In this document: one piece after another, positions 52,841 to 60,986 of the stretch
Layout: every line of letters begins with the position of its first letter
Position numbering within the stretch: the first letter of the stretch is position 1
Origin: Streptomyces sp. BK340
Lineage (GTDB): Bacteria; Actinomycetota; Actinomycetes; Streptomycetales; Streptomycetaceae
DNA length: 64,000 nucleotides
Assembly (NCBI RefSeq): GCF_007827595.1
Contig: NZ_VISR01000004.1
Location: forward strand, 124,001 to 188,000
Reading direction: 5' to 3'
Notes under the pieces: model-generated
The model's input: only the letters and a program-made list of their open reading frames with translations
What the model was told of the DNA's origin: nothing
Databases searched by the model: none
Position numbers and translations under genes: made by a program

Positions 52841-55531
52841 ATGGATCTTCGAAGGCCCGCCCTGCGCGGACTGCTGAAGGGAGCCGCGATGGGGGTCCCC
52901 CCTGCTCGAACGAAGTTGAGAGCTTGGGGGATGATGGGCGCCGCGGCCGCCGTCGTGGTGCTCGCCGGCGCCGGTACGTGGACGGCCGTCGCCTCCGACG
53001 ACGCGCCGCCGGTGCACCGGAGCGACCGGGTCATGACCATGGCCGACGGGACGCGCATCGACACCTCGTACTTCACGGACGCCGCCGCCGGCCGCCGCCC
53101 CGCCGTCCTGCTCGGCCACGGCTTCGGCGGCAGCAAGGACGACGTACGGCAGCAGGCCGAGGACCTCGCCCGCGACGGGTACGCCGTACTGACCTGGTCC
53201 GCGCGCGGCTTCGGCCACTCCACCGGGAAGATCGGGCTGAACGACCCGAAGCACGAGGTCACCGACGTCTCCCGGCTCATCGACTGGCTGGCGAAGCAGC
53301 CCCAGGTCCGCCTCGACGAGCCGGGCGACCCGCGGGTGGGCGTGGCGGGCGGCTCCTACGGCGGCGCGGTCTCCCTGCTCGCCGCCGGACACGACCACCG
53401 CGTCGACGCCATCGCCCCGGCCATCACCTACTGGAACCTGGCCGACGCCCTGTTCCCGAACGGCGTGTTCAAGAAGCTGTGGGCCGGCATCTTCTTCAAC
53501 ACCGGGGGCGGCTGCGCCAGGTTCGAGCCGGAGCTGTGCCGGATGTACGACCGGGTCGCCGAGTCCGGCACCCCGGACGCGGCCGCCCGCGAACTGCTGG
53601 AGCAGCGCTCGCCGTCCGCGGTCGCCGACCGCATCAAGGTGCCCACCCTGCTGGTGCAGGGCCAGACCGACTCCCTGTTCACCCTCGCCCAGTCCGACGC
53701 CGCCGCACAGGCCATCAGGGCGAACGGCGCGCCGGTCGACGTCGACTGGATCGCCGGCGGACACGACGGCGGCGACCTGGAGAGCGGCCGGGTGCAGGGG
53801 CGGGTCCGGGCCTGGTTCGACCGCTACCTCAAGGGCGACAGGTCCGCCGACACCGGCCCGGCCTTCCGGATCACCCGCACGGGAGGCGTCGACTCCACCG
53901 ACGGCGCCGCCCGGCTGCGCGGCGCGAGCGCCAAGACCTATCCCGGCCTGCACGACCACCGACGGACCATCGCCCTGACCGGCCGGGAGCAGCGCTTCGC
54001 GAACCCGGCCGGCGCCAGCCCGCCCGGCGTCTCCGCCCTGCCCGGCCTCGGCGGCACCGGCGGCCTCGCCCAGCTCTCCGCGCTCGGCGTCGGCGTCTCC
54101 CTCGACTTCCCCGGCCAGTACGCGAAGTTCGACTCGGCACCCGTGACCACCGACCTCAGGATCACCGGCGCGCCGACCGTGACGGCCCACGTCACCTCCA
54201 CCCGCGAGGACGCCGTCCTGTTCGGCAAGGTCTACGACGTCGGCCCCGACGGCTCCCGGCAGGTGCTGCCCGCCCAGCTCGTCGCCCCCCTCCGGGTCAC
54301 CGGCGCCCGCACCGGCAAGGACGTCACGATCACCCTCCCGGCGATCGACCACGAGGTCCAGAAGGGCCACCGGCTGCGCCTGGTCCTCGCCTCCACCGAC
54401 CTCGGCTACGCCTCACCGGCCGCCCCGGCCACGTACACCGTCTCCCTCCAGGGAGGCCTGAGCGTGCCGACGGCCCCCGCCGTCACCACCGCGGCGGCCC
54501 CCCTGCCCGCATGGGTGTGGTGGCTGCCCCTGGCCGGAGCCGCGGGCGCGCTCGCCCTGCTGTTCACCGGCCGTCGCCGTACGACCGCCCCCGCGCCCGA
54601 CCCGGCACTCGCCGAAGTCCCGCTGCGGATAACCGGCCTGAGCAAGCGCTACGCCAGGTCCACCGACCGGTACGCCGTGCGCGAGCTGTCCTTCCGTGTG
54701 GACAAGGGCCAGGTCCTCGGCCTGCTCGGGCCCAACGGCGCAGGCAAGACGACGACCCTGCGGATGCTCATGGGCCTGATCAAGCCGGACGACGGCGAGA
54801 TCCGCGTCTTCGGCCACGCCATCCGGCCCGGCGCGCCGGTGCTGTCACGGGTCGGCGCCTTCGTGGAGGGCGCGGGCTTCCTGCCGCACCTGTCCGGCCG
54901 GGAGAACCTGGAGCTGTACTGGCGGGCCACCGGCCGCCCGCCCGAGGACGCGCACCTGGACGAGGCCCTGGAGATCGCCGGCCTCGGCGACGCCCTGGCC
55001 CGCGCGGTGCGCACCTACTCCCAGGGCATGCGCCAGCGCCTCGCCATCGCCCAGGCCATGCTCGGCCTGCCCGACCTGCTCATCCTGGACGAGCCCACCA
55101 ACGGACTCGACCCGCCGCAGATCCGCGAGATGCGCGAGGTGATGATCCGCTACGCGGCCGCCGGCCGCACGGTGATCGTCTCCAGCCATCTCCTCGCCGA
55201 GGTCGAGCAGTCCTGCACCCACCTGGTGGTGATGGACCGCGGCCGGCTCGTCCAGGCGGGCCCGGTGGGCGAGATCGTGGGCTCCGGTGACACCCTGCTG
55301 GTCGGCACGGGCACACCCGTCGAGGAGCCGGTCGTGGAGAAGGTGGCCGCGCTGCCCGGCGTCGCCTCCGCCGTGCGCACCGAGGACGGGCTGCTGGTCC
55401 GCCTCGAACCCGGCGGCACGGCCGAGCGGCTGGTCGTGGAGCTGGTGCGCCTGGAGGTGCCCGTCGCCTCGGTCGGCCCCCACCGGCGCCTGGAAGACGC
55501 CTTCCTCACCCTGATCGGAGGTTCCGCATGA
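52841..55531 (+). CDS. Alpha/beta hydrolase-ABC ATPase fusion protein
   Basis: The product has 896 residues with unusual domain order: a membrane helix (about 30-52), an X-Pro-dipeptidyl-peptidase-like alpha/beta hydrolase (about 65-360, nucleophile Ser172 in GGSYGG, histidine in AGGHDGG), a C-terminal beta-sandwich of the same peptidase family (about 400-545), a second helix (about 555-577), then a cytoplasmic ABC ATPase. The ATPase has Walker A GPNGAGKT from residue 630, signature SQGMRQRL at 727, and Walker B with D750-E751. The hydrolase should lie outside and the ATPase inside. The permease gene follows with a 4-base overlap. Function is unknown; export or sensing linked to hydrolysis is my inference. 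A small palindromic repeat lies in codons 17-31. Confidence 0.87.
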   Translation: MDLRRPALRGLLKGAAMGVPPARTKLRAWGMMGAAAAVVVLAGAGTWTAVASDDAPPVHRSDRVMTMADGTRIDTSYFTDAAAGRRPAVLLGHGFGGSKDDVRQQAEDLARDGYAVLTWSARGFGHSTGKIGLNDPKHEVTDVSRLIDWLAKQPQVRLDEPGDPRVGVAGGSYGGAVSLLAAGHDHRVDAIAPAITYWNLADALFPNGVFKKLWAGIFFNTGGGCARFEPELCRMYDRVAESGTPDAAARELLEQRSPSAVADRIKVPTLLVQGQTDSLFTLAQSDAAAQAIRANGAPVDVDWIAGGHDGGDLESGRVQGRVRAWFDRYLKGDRSADTGPAFRITRTGGVDSTDGAARLRGASAKTYPGLHDHRRTIALTGREQRFANPAGASPPGVSALPGLGGTGGLAQLSALGVGVSLDFPGQYAKFDSAPVTTDLRITGAPTVTAHVTSTREDAVLFGKVYDVGPDGSRQVLPAQLVAPLRVTGARTGKDVTITLPAIDHEVQKGHRLRLVLASTDLGYASPAAPATYTVSLQGGLSVPTAPAVTTAAAPLPAWVWWLPLAGAAGALALLFTGRRRTTAPAPDPALAEVPLRITGLSKRYARSTDRYAVRELSFRVDKGQVLGLLGPNGAGKTTTLRMLMGLIKPDDGEIRVFGHAIRPGAPVLSRVGAFVEGAGFLPHLSGRENLELYWRATGRPPEDAHLDEALEIAGLGDALARAVRTYSQGMRQRLAIAQAMLGLPDLLILDEPTNGLDPPQIREMREVMIRYAAAGRTVIVSSHLLAEVEQSCTHLVVMDRGRLVQAGPVGEIVGSGDTLLVGTGTPVEEPVVEKVAALPGVASAVRTEDGLLVRLEPGGTAERLVVELVRLEVPVASVGPHRRLEDAFLTLIGGSA
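52889..52933 (+). repeat. Small palindromic repeat, copy 3 (start of the hydrolase-ABC gene)
   Basis: It reads ATGGGGGTCCCCCC, then TGCTCGAACGAAGTTGAGA, then GCTTGGGGGATG. It is homologous to the copies at 757-794 and 35453-35494 and stays in frame, encoding MGVPPARTKLRAWG just before the first membrane helix. Confidence 0.75.
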
Positions 55532-56391
55532 GCACGGTCGCCGAGCGCACCGAGACGGCCTCCGGCTACCGCGCGGGCCGCACCCTGCCCCTGCGCGTCG
55601 AGCTGCTCCGCCAGCTCAAGCGGCGCCGCACGCTGGTCATGGGCGCGATCCTGGCCGTCCTGCCGTTCGTGCTGCTCATCGCCTTCGCGATCGGCGGCGA
55701 CCCGGCAGGGCGCAACGGCCAGGTCACCCTGATGGACACGGCCACCGCGTCCGGCGCCAACTTCGCCGCGGTCAACCTGTTCGTCTCGGCGGGCTTCCTG
55801 CTGGTGATCCCGGTCGCCCTGTTCTGCGGTGACACGGTCGCCTCGGAGGCCGGCTGGTCCTCGCTGCGCTATCTGCTGGCCGCACCCGTGCCCCGGGCCC
55901 GGCTGCTGTGGTCCAAGCTCGTCGTGGGGCTCGGGCTGAGCCTCGCCGCGATGGTGCTGCTGCCGGTCGTGGCCCTCGCGGCCGGCACGGCCGCCTACGG
56001 GTGGGGCCCGCTGCAGATCCCCACCGGCGGCGCGCTGGACTCCGGCACGGCGGCGCAGCGGCTGGCGGTGGTCGTGGCGTACATCTTCGTGTCCCAACTG
56101 GTCACCGCGGGACTGGCGTTCTGGCTGTCGACCAGGACGGACGCCCCGCTCGGCGCGGTCGGCGGCGCGGTCGGCCTGACCATCGTCGGCAACGTCCTGG
56201 ACGCGGTCACCGCCCTCGGCCACTGGCGCGACTTCCTGCCCGCGCACTGGCAGTTCGCCTGGGCCGACGCCGTACAGCCGCACCCCGAGTGGTCCGGCAT
56301 GATCCAGGGCACCGCGATTTCCATAACGTACGCCCTGGTGCTGTTCGCCCTGGCCTTCCGGGGTTTCGCCCGCAAGGACGTGGTGTCCTAG
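55528..56391 (+). CDS. ABC transporter permease (ABC-2 type)
   Basis: The product has 287 residues with six hydrophobic segments. Its ATG overlaps the stop of the hydrolase-ABC gene (ATGA) and has GGAGG upstream, so the two form one transporter. The pattern (ELLRQLKRRRTLVMGAILAVLP, then FVSAGFLLVIPVALFCGDTVASEAGWSSLRYLLA) is that of ABC-2-type permeases such as those for daunorubicin-type exporters. The substrate is unknown. Confidence 0.83.
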   Translation: MSTVAERTETASGYRAGRTLPLRVELLRQLKRRRTLVMGAILAVLPFVLLIAFAIGGDPAGRNGQVTLMDTATASGANFAAVNLFVSAGFLLVIPVALFCGDTVASEAGWSSLRYLLAAPVPRARLLWSKLVVGLGLSLAAMVLLPVVALAAGTAAYGWGPLQIPTGGALDSGTAAQRLAVVVAYIFVSQLVTAGLAFWLSTRTDAPLGAVGGAVGLTIVGNVLDAVTALGHWRDFLPAHWQFAWADAVQPHPEWSGMIQGTAISITYALVLFALAFRGFARKDVVS

Positions 56392-56548
56392 GTCACCGGC
56401 GGATCACCCGCCGGTCTCGGCGGGCCCCCGTCGTGGCCGGTTCGAGACGCATCCGCAACACCCTGGGGCGCACGTTCCGGCACCCCGCGCCGTCACAGTC
56501 GGCAGAGGTCGCACAAGCCGACGTCAACCGACGCAGGGGGAACGCGAG

Positions 56549-58081
56549 ATGGAGCGGAACCGGACACAGCGATCACGGCGGATACGCGGCACGCTGCTCG
56601 CCCTCACGGCGGCGGGCAGCCTGCTGCTGACGGCCTGCTCGGCGGGCGGCTCCGAGAGCCACACCAGCAACGCCGACCAACACGGCCTGCCCGCCCCCGC
56701 CCCCGGCCGGGACGACCGGGGCGACAGCCAGGGCTTCGAGACGGCACCCTCCGACGACCACCTCTCCACCTTCGCCCTCGACGTCGACACCGCCTCCTAC
56801 ACCTACGCCCGCCGCACCCTCGCCGACGGCCGCACCCCCGACCCGTCGACGGTCCGCCCCGAGGAGTTCGTCAACAGCTTCCGCCAGGACTACCGCCGCC
56901 CCGACGGCAACGGCTTCTCCGTCACCGTCGATGGCGCCCGCACCGCCAGGCCGGACTGGTCCCTGGTCCGTGTCGGCCTCGCCACCCGGGCCGCCGAACC
57001 GGCGGGCAAGCGCCCGCCGGCCGCGCTCACCTTCGTCGTCGACGTCTCCGGCTCCATGGACGAACCCGGGCGCCTCGACCTCGCCCGGCAGTCCCTGGAC
57101 ACCATGACCGACCGGCTGCGCGACGACGACTCGGTGGCCGTCGTCACCTTCAGCGAACACGCCGAGACCGTCCTGCCGATGACCCGGCTCGGCGGCCACC
57201 GCGGCGCGGTCCACGACGCCATCGACGGCCTCCGCGCCCAGTCCTCCACCAACCTGGGCGCGGGCGTCGAGACCGGCTACGCCACCGCCGTCGCGGGCCT
57301 GCGCAAAGGCGCCACCAACCGGGTCGTCCTCGTCTCCGACGCCCTAGCCAACGAGGGCGAGACCAGCCCCGACGCGATCCTGCGCCGCATCGACTCCGCC
57401 CGCCGCGAGCACGGCATCACCCTCTTCGGCGTCGGCGTCGGCAGCAACTACGGCGACGCCCTCATGGAACGCCTCGCCGACAAGGGCGACGGCCACACCG
57501 CCTATGTCTCCGACACCGACCAGGCCCGCAAGGTCTTCTGCGAGCAACTCCCGCAGAACATAGAGCTGACCGCCCGGGACGCCAAGGCCCAGGTCGCCTT
57601 CGACCCGCACACCGTCGCCGAGTTCCGCCTCGTCGGCTACGACGACCGCAAGGTCGCCGACGACGACTTCCGCGACGACCGCGTGGACGGCGGCGAGGTC
57701 GGCCCCGGTCACACCGTGACCGCCCTGTACGCGGTGCGCACCAGCCCGGGTGCCGACGGCCACCTCGCCACCGCCACCGTCCGCTGGCTCGACCCCACCA
57801 CCCGGGCCCCGCACGAGGAGACCGGCGCCCTGGAGACCGGCGCCCTCAAGGACTCCGTCTGGGAGGCGAGTCCCCGCTTCCAGGTCACTGCGGTCGCCGC
57901 CTACTTCGCCGACGCCCTGCGCGCCGGCGGCACCGACCACGGCCCCGCCCTGCCCGGCGCCCCCGGCCTCACCCGCCTCGCCGCCCGGGCGGCCACGCTG
58001 GCCGACGTCACCGAGGACCAGGACGTCCAGGACCTCGCCGACGCGATCCGGGAGGCACACGACACGGACACCGGGGACTGA
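56549..58081 (+). CDS. von Willebrand factor A domain lipoprotein (YfbK-like)
   Basis: The product has 510 residues. A signal peptide ends in a lipobox (LLLTACS), so it is lipid-anchored outside. The segment STFALDVDTASYTYARRTL...VRPEEFVNSF is the N-terminal domain found before the vWA domain in the YfbK family. The vWA domain shows the MIDAS motif DVSGSMD (near residue 168), SSTNLGAGV (Thr ligand) and LVSDALANEGE (Asp ligand). A C-terminal DUF3520-like part follows. vWA proteins bind other proteins through a metal ion; the partner is unknown. AGGGGGA lies ten bases before the ATG. Confidence 0.87.
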   Translation: MERNRTQRSRRIRGTLLALTAAGSLLLTACSAGGSESHTSNADQHGLPAPAPGRDDRGDSQGFETAPSDDHLSTFALDVDTASYTYARRTLADGRTPDPSTVRPEEFVNSFRQDYRRPDGNGFSVTVDGARTARPDWSLVRVGLATRAAEPAGKRPPAALTFVVDVSGSMDEPGRLDLARQSLDTMTDRLRDDDSVAVVTFSEHAETVLPMTRLGGHRGAVHDAIDGLRAQSSTNLGAGVETGYATAVAGLRKGATNRVVLVSDALANEGETSPDAILRRIDSARREHGITLFGVGVGSNYGDALMERLADKGDGHTAYVSDTDQARKVFCEQLPQNIELTARDAKAQVAFDPHTVAEFRLVGYDDRKVADDDFRDDRVDGGEVGPGHTVTALYAVRTSPGADGHLATATVRWLDPTTRAPHEETGALETGALKDSVWEASPRFQVTAVAAYFADALRAGGTDHGPALPGAPGLTRLAARAATLADVTEDQDVQDLADAIREAHDTDTGD

Positions 58082-58101
58082 GACCCCGCATGTCCCGTTG
58101 A

Positions 58102-58610
58102 CCGCTCCTTACGGCTCCCTGGACCAGGACGGCTATCTCACCATCACGGGCCGCAAGAAGGACATCCTCGTCACCTCCGGCGGCAAGAACGTCTCCCCTG
58201 CTGTGCTGGAGGACCGGCTGCGCAGCCGCTCGCCTGTCGGCCAGTGCGTGGTCGTCGGGGACAACCGGCCCTTCGTGGCAGCCCTGATCACCCTCGACCC
58301 CGAGGGGGTCGCCCACTGGCTGACGGTGCGCAGGCTGCCCCCGGACACCCCGCTGACCGGGCTGGTCCGTGACGAGCGGCTGCGGGCCGAGGTGCAGAAG
58401 GCGGTCGACTACGCCAACGAGGCCGTCTCGCGCGCCGAGTCGATCCGAGCCTTCGCGCTCATGGAGGGGGAGTTCACCGAGGACAACGGGCTGCTCACCC
58501 CGTCCCTGAAGGTGAAGCGGCACGCTGTGACGGCGGCCTACGCCGAGCGGATCGAGGAGTTGTACCGGAGGTGGCGCACGCGAACGGCGGGCCACCGGAG
58601 GAGCCGGTGA
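58102..58610 (+). pseudogene. Acyl-CoA synthetase, C-terminal remnant
   Basis: The frame translates into the C-terminal part of an AMP-forming long-chain acyl-CoA synthetase: YGSLDQDGYLTITGRKKDIL, VTSGGKNVSPAVLEDRLRS, VVVGDNRPFVAALI and SRAESIRAFALMEGEFTEDN, ending at TGA 58608-58610. Homology begins abruptly at about 58102; the N-terminal two thirds, with the ATP-binding motif, are absent. The sequence before it is the end of the vWA gene in another frame. It is a deletion remnant, without start or ribosome site. Its last codons are part of a terminator hairpin for the convergent rodlin gene. Confidence 0.82.
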
Positions 58611-58621
58611 CCCGCCGTTCG
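58581..58621. terminator. Bidirectional terminator at the end of the third rodlin gene
   Basis: CGAACGGCGGGCCACCGG (58581-58598) pairs with 58604-58621 over 18 bp with one mismatch and a 5-base loop. It lies 10 bases past the stop of the rodlin gene (58632). Confidence 0.7.
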
Positions 58622-58631
58622 GGAAGCTTGC

Positions 58632-59042
58632 TCAGCTGTTGGAGTTGCCGTTCGCCGACAGCGCCGAGATGTCGTCCAGGATGTGCGAGGCCGGCTCGTC
58701 GCCCTTGGCCTGGGTCGAGTTCTCCGCGCACTGCTGGTTCTGCGGCGCGGACAGGACCGGGATGTCCTGGACGCCGACGTTCGCGATGAGCGCGGCCACC
58801 GACTGGACGTTGACCTTCGCCGGCAGGCCGACACAGGGCTTGTTCACCGAGCCCTGGACCAGCGACAGCTGCGGGCTCATGTCGCCGAGCGTGGCGGAGT
58901 TGCCGAACGAGGACTGGGCCTGGTTGCCGCTCTGGGCCGTGGTGCCGTGGTCGTTGCCGGTGGCAAGGGCCTGCGGGGCGGCCGCGCCCGCGAGGCCGGC
59001 GACGGAGGCGGCGACGGCCGCGGTTGCCCACAGCTTCTTCAT
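58632..59042 (-). CDS. Rodlin, additional (third) copy
   Basis: The product has 136 residues, the usual rodlin length. A signal peptide ([16 protein letters not shown]...) ends near residue 28. The mature part has the family hallmark blocks [70 protein letters not shown], with the two conserved cysteines. Rodlins assemble chaplin fibrils into rodlets on aerial hyphae and spores. S. coelicolor has two, arranged divergently; this one is an extra copy in tandem with its neighbour. A BldN-like promoter lies upstream at 59091-59119. Confidence 0.9.
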   Translation of the reverse strand: MKKLWATAAVAASVAGLAGAAAPQALATGNDHGTTAQSGNQAQSSFGNSATLGDMSPQLSLVQGSVNKPCVGLPAKVNVQSVAALIANVGVQDIPVLSAPQNQQCAENSTQAKGDEPASHILDDISALSANGNSNS

Positions 59043-59090
59043 GTTCGTTCCCTTTCGAAAGGCGGACTCCGGGGAGGAGCTGCGTGATCG

Positions 59091-59119
59091 TCAACGGCCC
59101 GGGACACGCCGGAGTTGCG
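59091..59119 (-). promoter_or_regulatory. BldN-like promoter of the third rodlin gene
   Basis: On the minus strand CGCAAC (59114-59119), a 17-base spacer and CGTTGA (59091-59096). The BldN consensus recalled from bldM p1 is CGTAAC-N16-CGTTGA, so the -10 is exact and the spacer is one base longer. Confidence 0.6.
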
Positions 59120-59201
59120 GGCTTTGCCTCGATTGGAGCAGCGCAGTCCGATGAGGTGACAGACGCCCTGCCTTTGGTGCGTCCGGGTGGGCCGGAACAG
59201 G

Positions 59202-59235
59202 CCGACGGGCCGCCGAGAAGTCGGCGGCCCGTCGG
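59202..59235 (-). terminator. Terminator of the second rodlin gene
   Basis: CCGACGGGCCGCCGA and TCGGCGGCCCGTCGG form a perfect 15-bp stem with a GAAG loop, 35 bases after the rodlin stop at 59270. Confidence 0.85.
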
Positions 59236-59269
59236 GGAGGGCCCGTGCAGGGCCGGGGCGATCTCCGGA

Positions 59270-59686
59270 TCAGTTGTTGCTGGTGCCGTTGGCGGACAGC
59301 GCGGAGATGTCGTCCAGGATGTGCGAGAGCGGCTCGTCACCCTTGGCCTGGGTGGAGTTCTCGACACACTGCTGGTTCTGCGGCGCGGACAGGACCGGGA
59401 TGTCCTGGACGCCGACGTTGGCCAGCGCCAGGATGGACTGGGCGTTGACCTTGGCCGGCAGTCCGATGCAGGGCTTGTTGAACGAGCCCTGGATGAGCGC
59501 CAGCTGGGGGCTCAGGTCCCCGCTCGTGCTGGAGTTGCCGAACGACTGAACGGCGTCGTTGCCGCTCAGGGCGGTGGTGCCCGTGTCGTTGCCGGTGGCG
59601 AGGGCCGGCGACGCGGCGGTGGCGGAGAAGCCGACGACGGAGGCGGCGACCGCGGCGGAGGCCAGAACCTTCTTGATCACTTGCAA
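59270..59686 (-). CDS. rdlB: Rodlin (rdlB-like, divergent pair)
   Basis: The product has 138 residues with a signal peptide ending near residue 31. The mature sequence follows the rodlin pattern: [60 protein letters not shown], with the two conserved cysteines. It is divergent from the rodlin at 59942, the same arrangement as rdlA/rdlB; which of the two is rdlA is a guess. It has a BldN-like promoter upstream and a strong terminator. Confidence 0.85.
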   Translation of the reverse strand: MQVIKKVLASAAVAASVVGFSATAASPALATGNDTGTTALSGNDAVQSFGNSSTSGDLSPQLALIQGSFNKPCIGLPAKVNAQSILALANVGVQDIPVLSAPQNQQCVENSTQAKGDEPLSHILDDISALSANGTSNN

Positions 59687-59725
59687 TTCCCTTCTGGAGA
59701 AACCCCGTCCATCGGAGCGTCCTGG

Positions 59726-59753
59726 TCAACTGCCCATCAGGCGATGGGTTGCT
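59726..59753 (-). promoter_or_regulatory. BldN-like promoter of the minus-strand divergent rodlin
   Basis: On the minus strand AGCAAC (59748-59753), a 16-base spacer and AGTTGA (59726-59731), close to CGTAAC-N16-CGTTGA. Confidence 0.55.
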
Positions 59754-59863
59754 GTCCTTCACTCTGATGGCCTACACGGGGGCGGTGGCGCACGCGCAAG
59801 GGGCGAACTGTGGGGGAATTCCACCGAATCCACGCAGCTGAACGATCCGATCGGGTGATGCCC

Positions 59864-59891
59864 CGCAACCAATCGGTTCGGGCTGGGTTGA
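59864..59891 (+). promoter_or_regulatory. BldN-like promoter of the plus-strand rodlin
   Basis: CGCAAC (59864-59869), exactly 16 bases, GGTTGA (59886-59891), 50 bases before the start codon. Confidence 0.6.
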
Positions 59892-59941
59892 TGCGGGGCA
59901 GGAACGTGCGTCTTGGTGAGCAGTGAGGAAAGGAAAGCGAA

Positions 59942-60352
59942 ATGCTGAAGAAGGCAATGGCCGCGGCGGCGGTCGCCGCGTCCGTGGTCGGCATGTCGGC
60001 GGCGGTGGCCCCCCAGGCGCTTGCCATCGGCAACGACACGGGCACCACGGCCCTGAGTGGCAGCGACGCCCAGGAGGCGTTCGGCAACTCCACCACGGGT
60101 GGCAGCATGAGCCCGCAGGTCACGCTGGTCCAGAGCTCGCTCAACAAGCTGTGCGTCGGCCTGCCGGCCAAGGCCAACGCCCAGTCCATCCTCGCTGCTG
60201 TCAACGTCGGCGCGCAGGACATCCCGGTGCTGTCCGCGCCGCAGAACCAGCAGTGCGCGGAGAACTCGTCGCAGGCCAAGGACGACGAGCCGCTGTCGCA
60301 CGTCGTGGACGACGTCTCCGTCCTGGCGGGCAACGGCATCAACAACGGCTGA
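59942..60352 (+). CDS. rdlA: Rodlin (rdlA-like, divergent pair)
   Basis: The product has 136 residues; GAAAGGAAAG precedes ATG 59942. A signal peptide is followed by [60 protein letters not shown] and the acidic [19 protein letters not shown] end. It differs from its neighbours mainly at the KLCV (others KPCV/KPCI) site and the C-terminus. It acts with chaplins in the rodlet layer of aerial hyphae. A BldN-like promoter and a terminator stem with a long loop (60363-60370 with 60424-60431) flank it. Confidence 0.85.
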   Translation: MLKKAMAAAAVAASVVGMSAAVAPQALAIGNDTGTTALSGSDAQEAFGNSTTGGSMSPQVTLVQSSLNKLCVGLPAKANAQSILAAVNVGAQDIPVLSAPQNQQCAENSSQAKDDEPLSHVVDDVSVLAGNGINNG

Positions 60353-60362
60353 TCCGGTCCGG

Positions 60363-60434
60363 AAGGCCGCTCGGTGGCGCGCGGGATTCCCCGCCGCTCC
60401 CCGGGCGGTTTTCGCCGTCTTCCGCGGCCTTTTT
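60363..60434 (+). terminator. Terminator after the plus-strand rodlin
   Basis: AAGGCCGC (60363-60370) and GCGGCCTT (60424-60431) pair, followed directly by TTT. The loop contains further GC-rich self-complementary sequence. Confidence 0.5.
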
Positions 60435-60637
60435 CGAAGAAGCGTTTCTCCACGTATGCGCCAACTTGTCAATTCTCTGGAGGCGTTCGAGTGAATTCCA
60501 GAGCGACTCGCGTTCCGCAGTTTCTTCTGCCGTCTATCCCTCGTTTTACAACCTGCCGGTCATGGTGCGAGCCGTTCCAGCTGTGCTCGCTCGGTCTTCG
60601 GCCGTCATAGGGCATGACCGCAGAGAAGGGAAAGTTC

Positions 60638-60865
60638 ATGAAGAAGAGCGCTGCCGTCGTTGCCGGCGCCATCCTGGCCCTGGGCGGGGCGGTTCCCGCG
60701 TTCGCCGACGCCGGTGCCACCGGTACGGCGTCCAACAGCCCCGGTGTCCTCTCCGGGAACGTGATCGAGGTCCCGGTCCACGTGCCGGTCAACGCCTGCG
60801 GGGACACGGTCGACCTCATCGGCCTGCTGAACCCGGCGTTCGGCAACGCCTGCGTCAACGGCTGA
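60638..60865 (+). CDS. Short chaplin (chpD-like)
   Basis: I choose ATG 60638, preceded by GAAGGGAAAG, giving 75 residues. A signal peptide (MKKSAAVVAGAILALGGAVP) is followed by one chaplin domain: SNSPGVLSGNVIEVPVHVPV, NACGDTVDLIGLLNPAFGNAC with the two cysteines that form a disulfide. Short chaplins self-assemble into amyloid fibrils at the air-water interface and lower surface tension for aerial growth. Next to the rodlins and a long chaplin, it occupies the place of chpD in S. coelicolor as I remember it. Confidence 0.9.
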   Translation: MKKSAAVVAGAILALGGAVPAFADAGATGTASNSPGVLSGNVIEVPVHVPVNACGDTVDLIGLLNPAFGNACVNG

Positions 60866-60986
60866 CGCACGTAACTCAACACATCAGCCCACCGGCTGTG
60901 TCCTGGCCGGCCTCGGACCGTCGATCCTTCGATCTCTTCGTCCCGAGGCCGGCCTTCCCACTTCTTCGAGCAGGAAGACAACGAGA

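Noticed and set aside
60866..60891. BldN promoter for the long chaplin
   Set aside because: CGTAAC is present at 60870 but the hexamer 16 bases downstream (CCGGCT) does not resemble CGTTGA.
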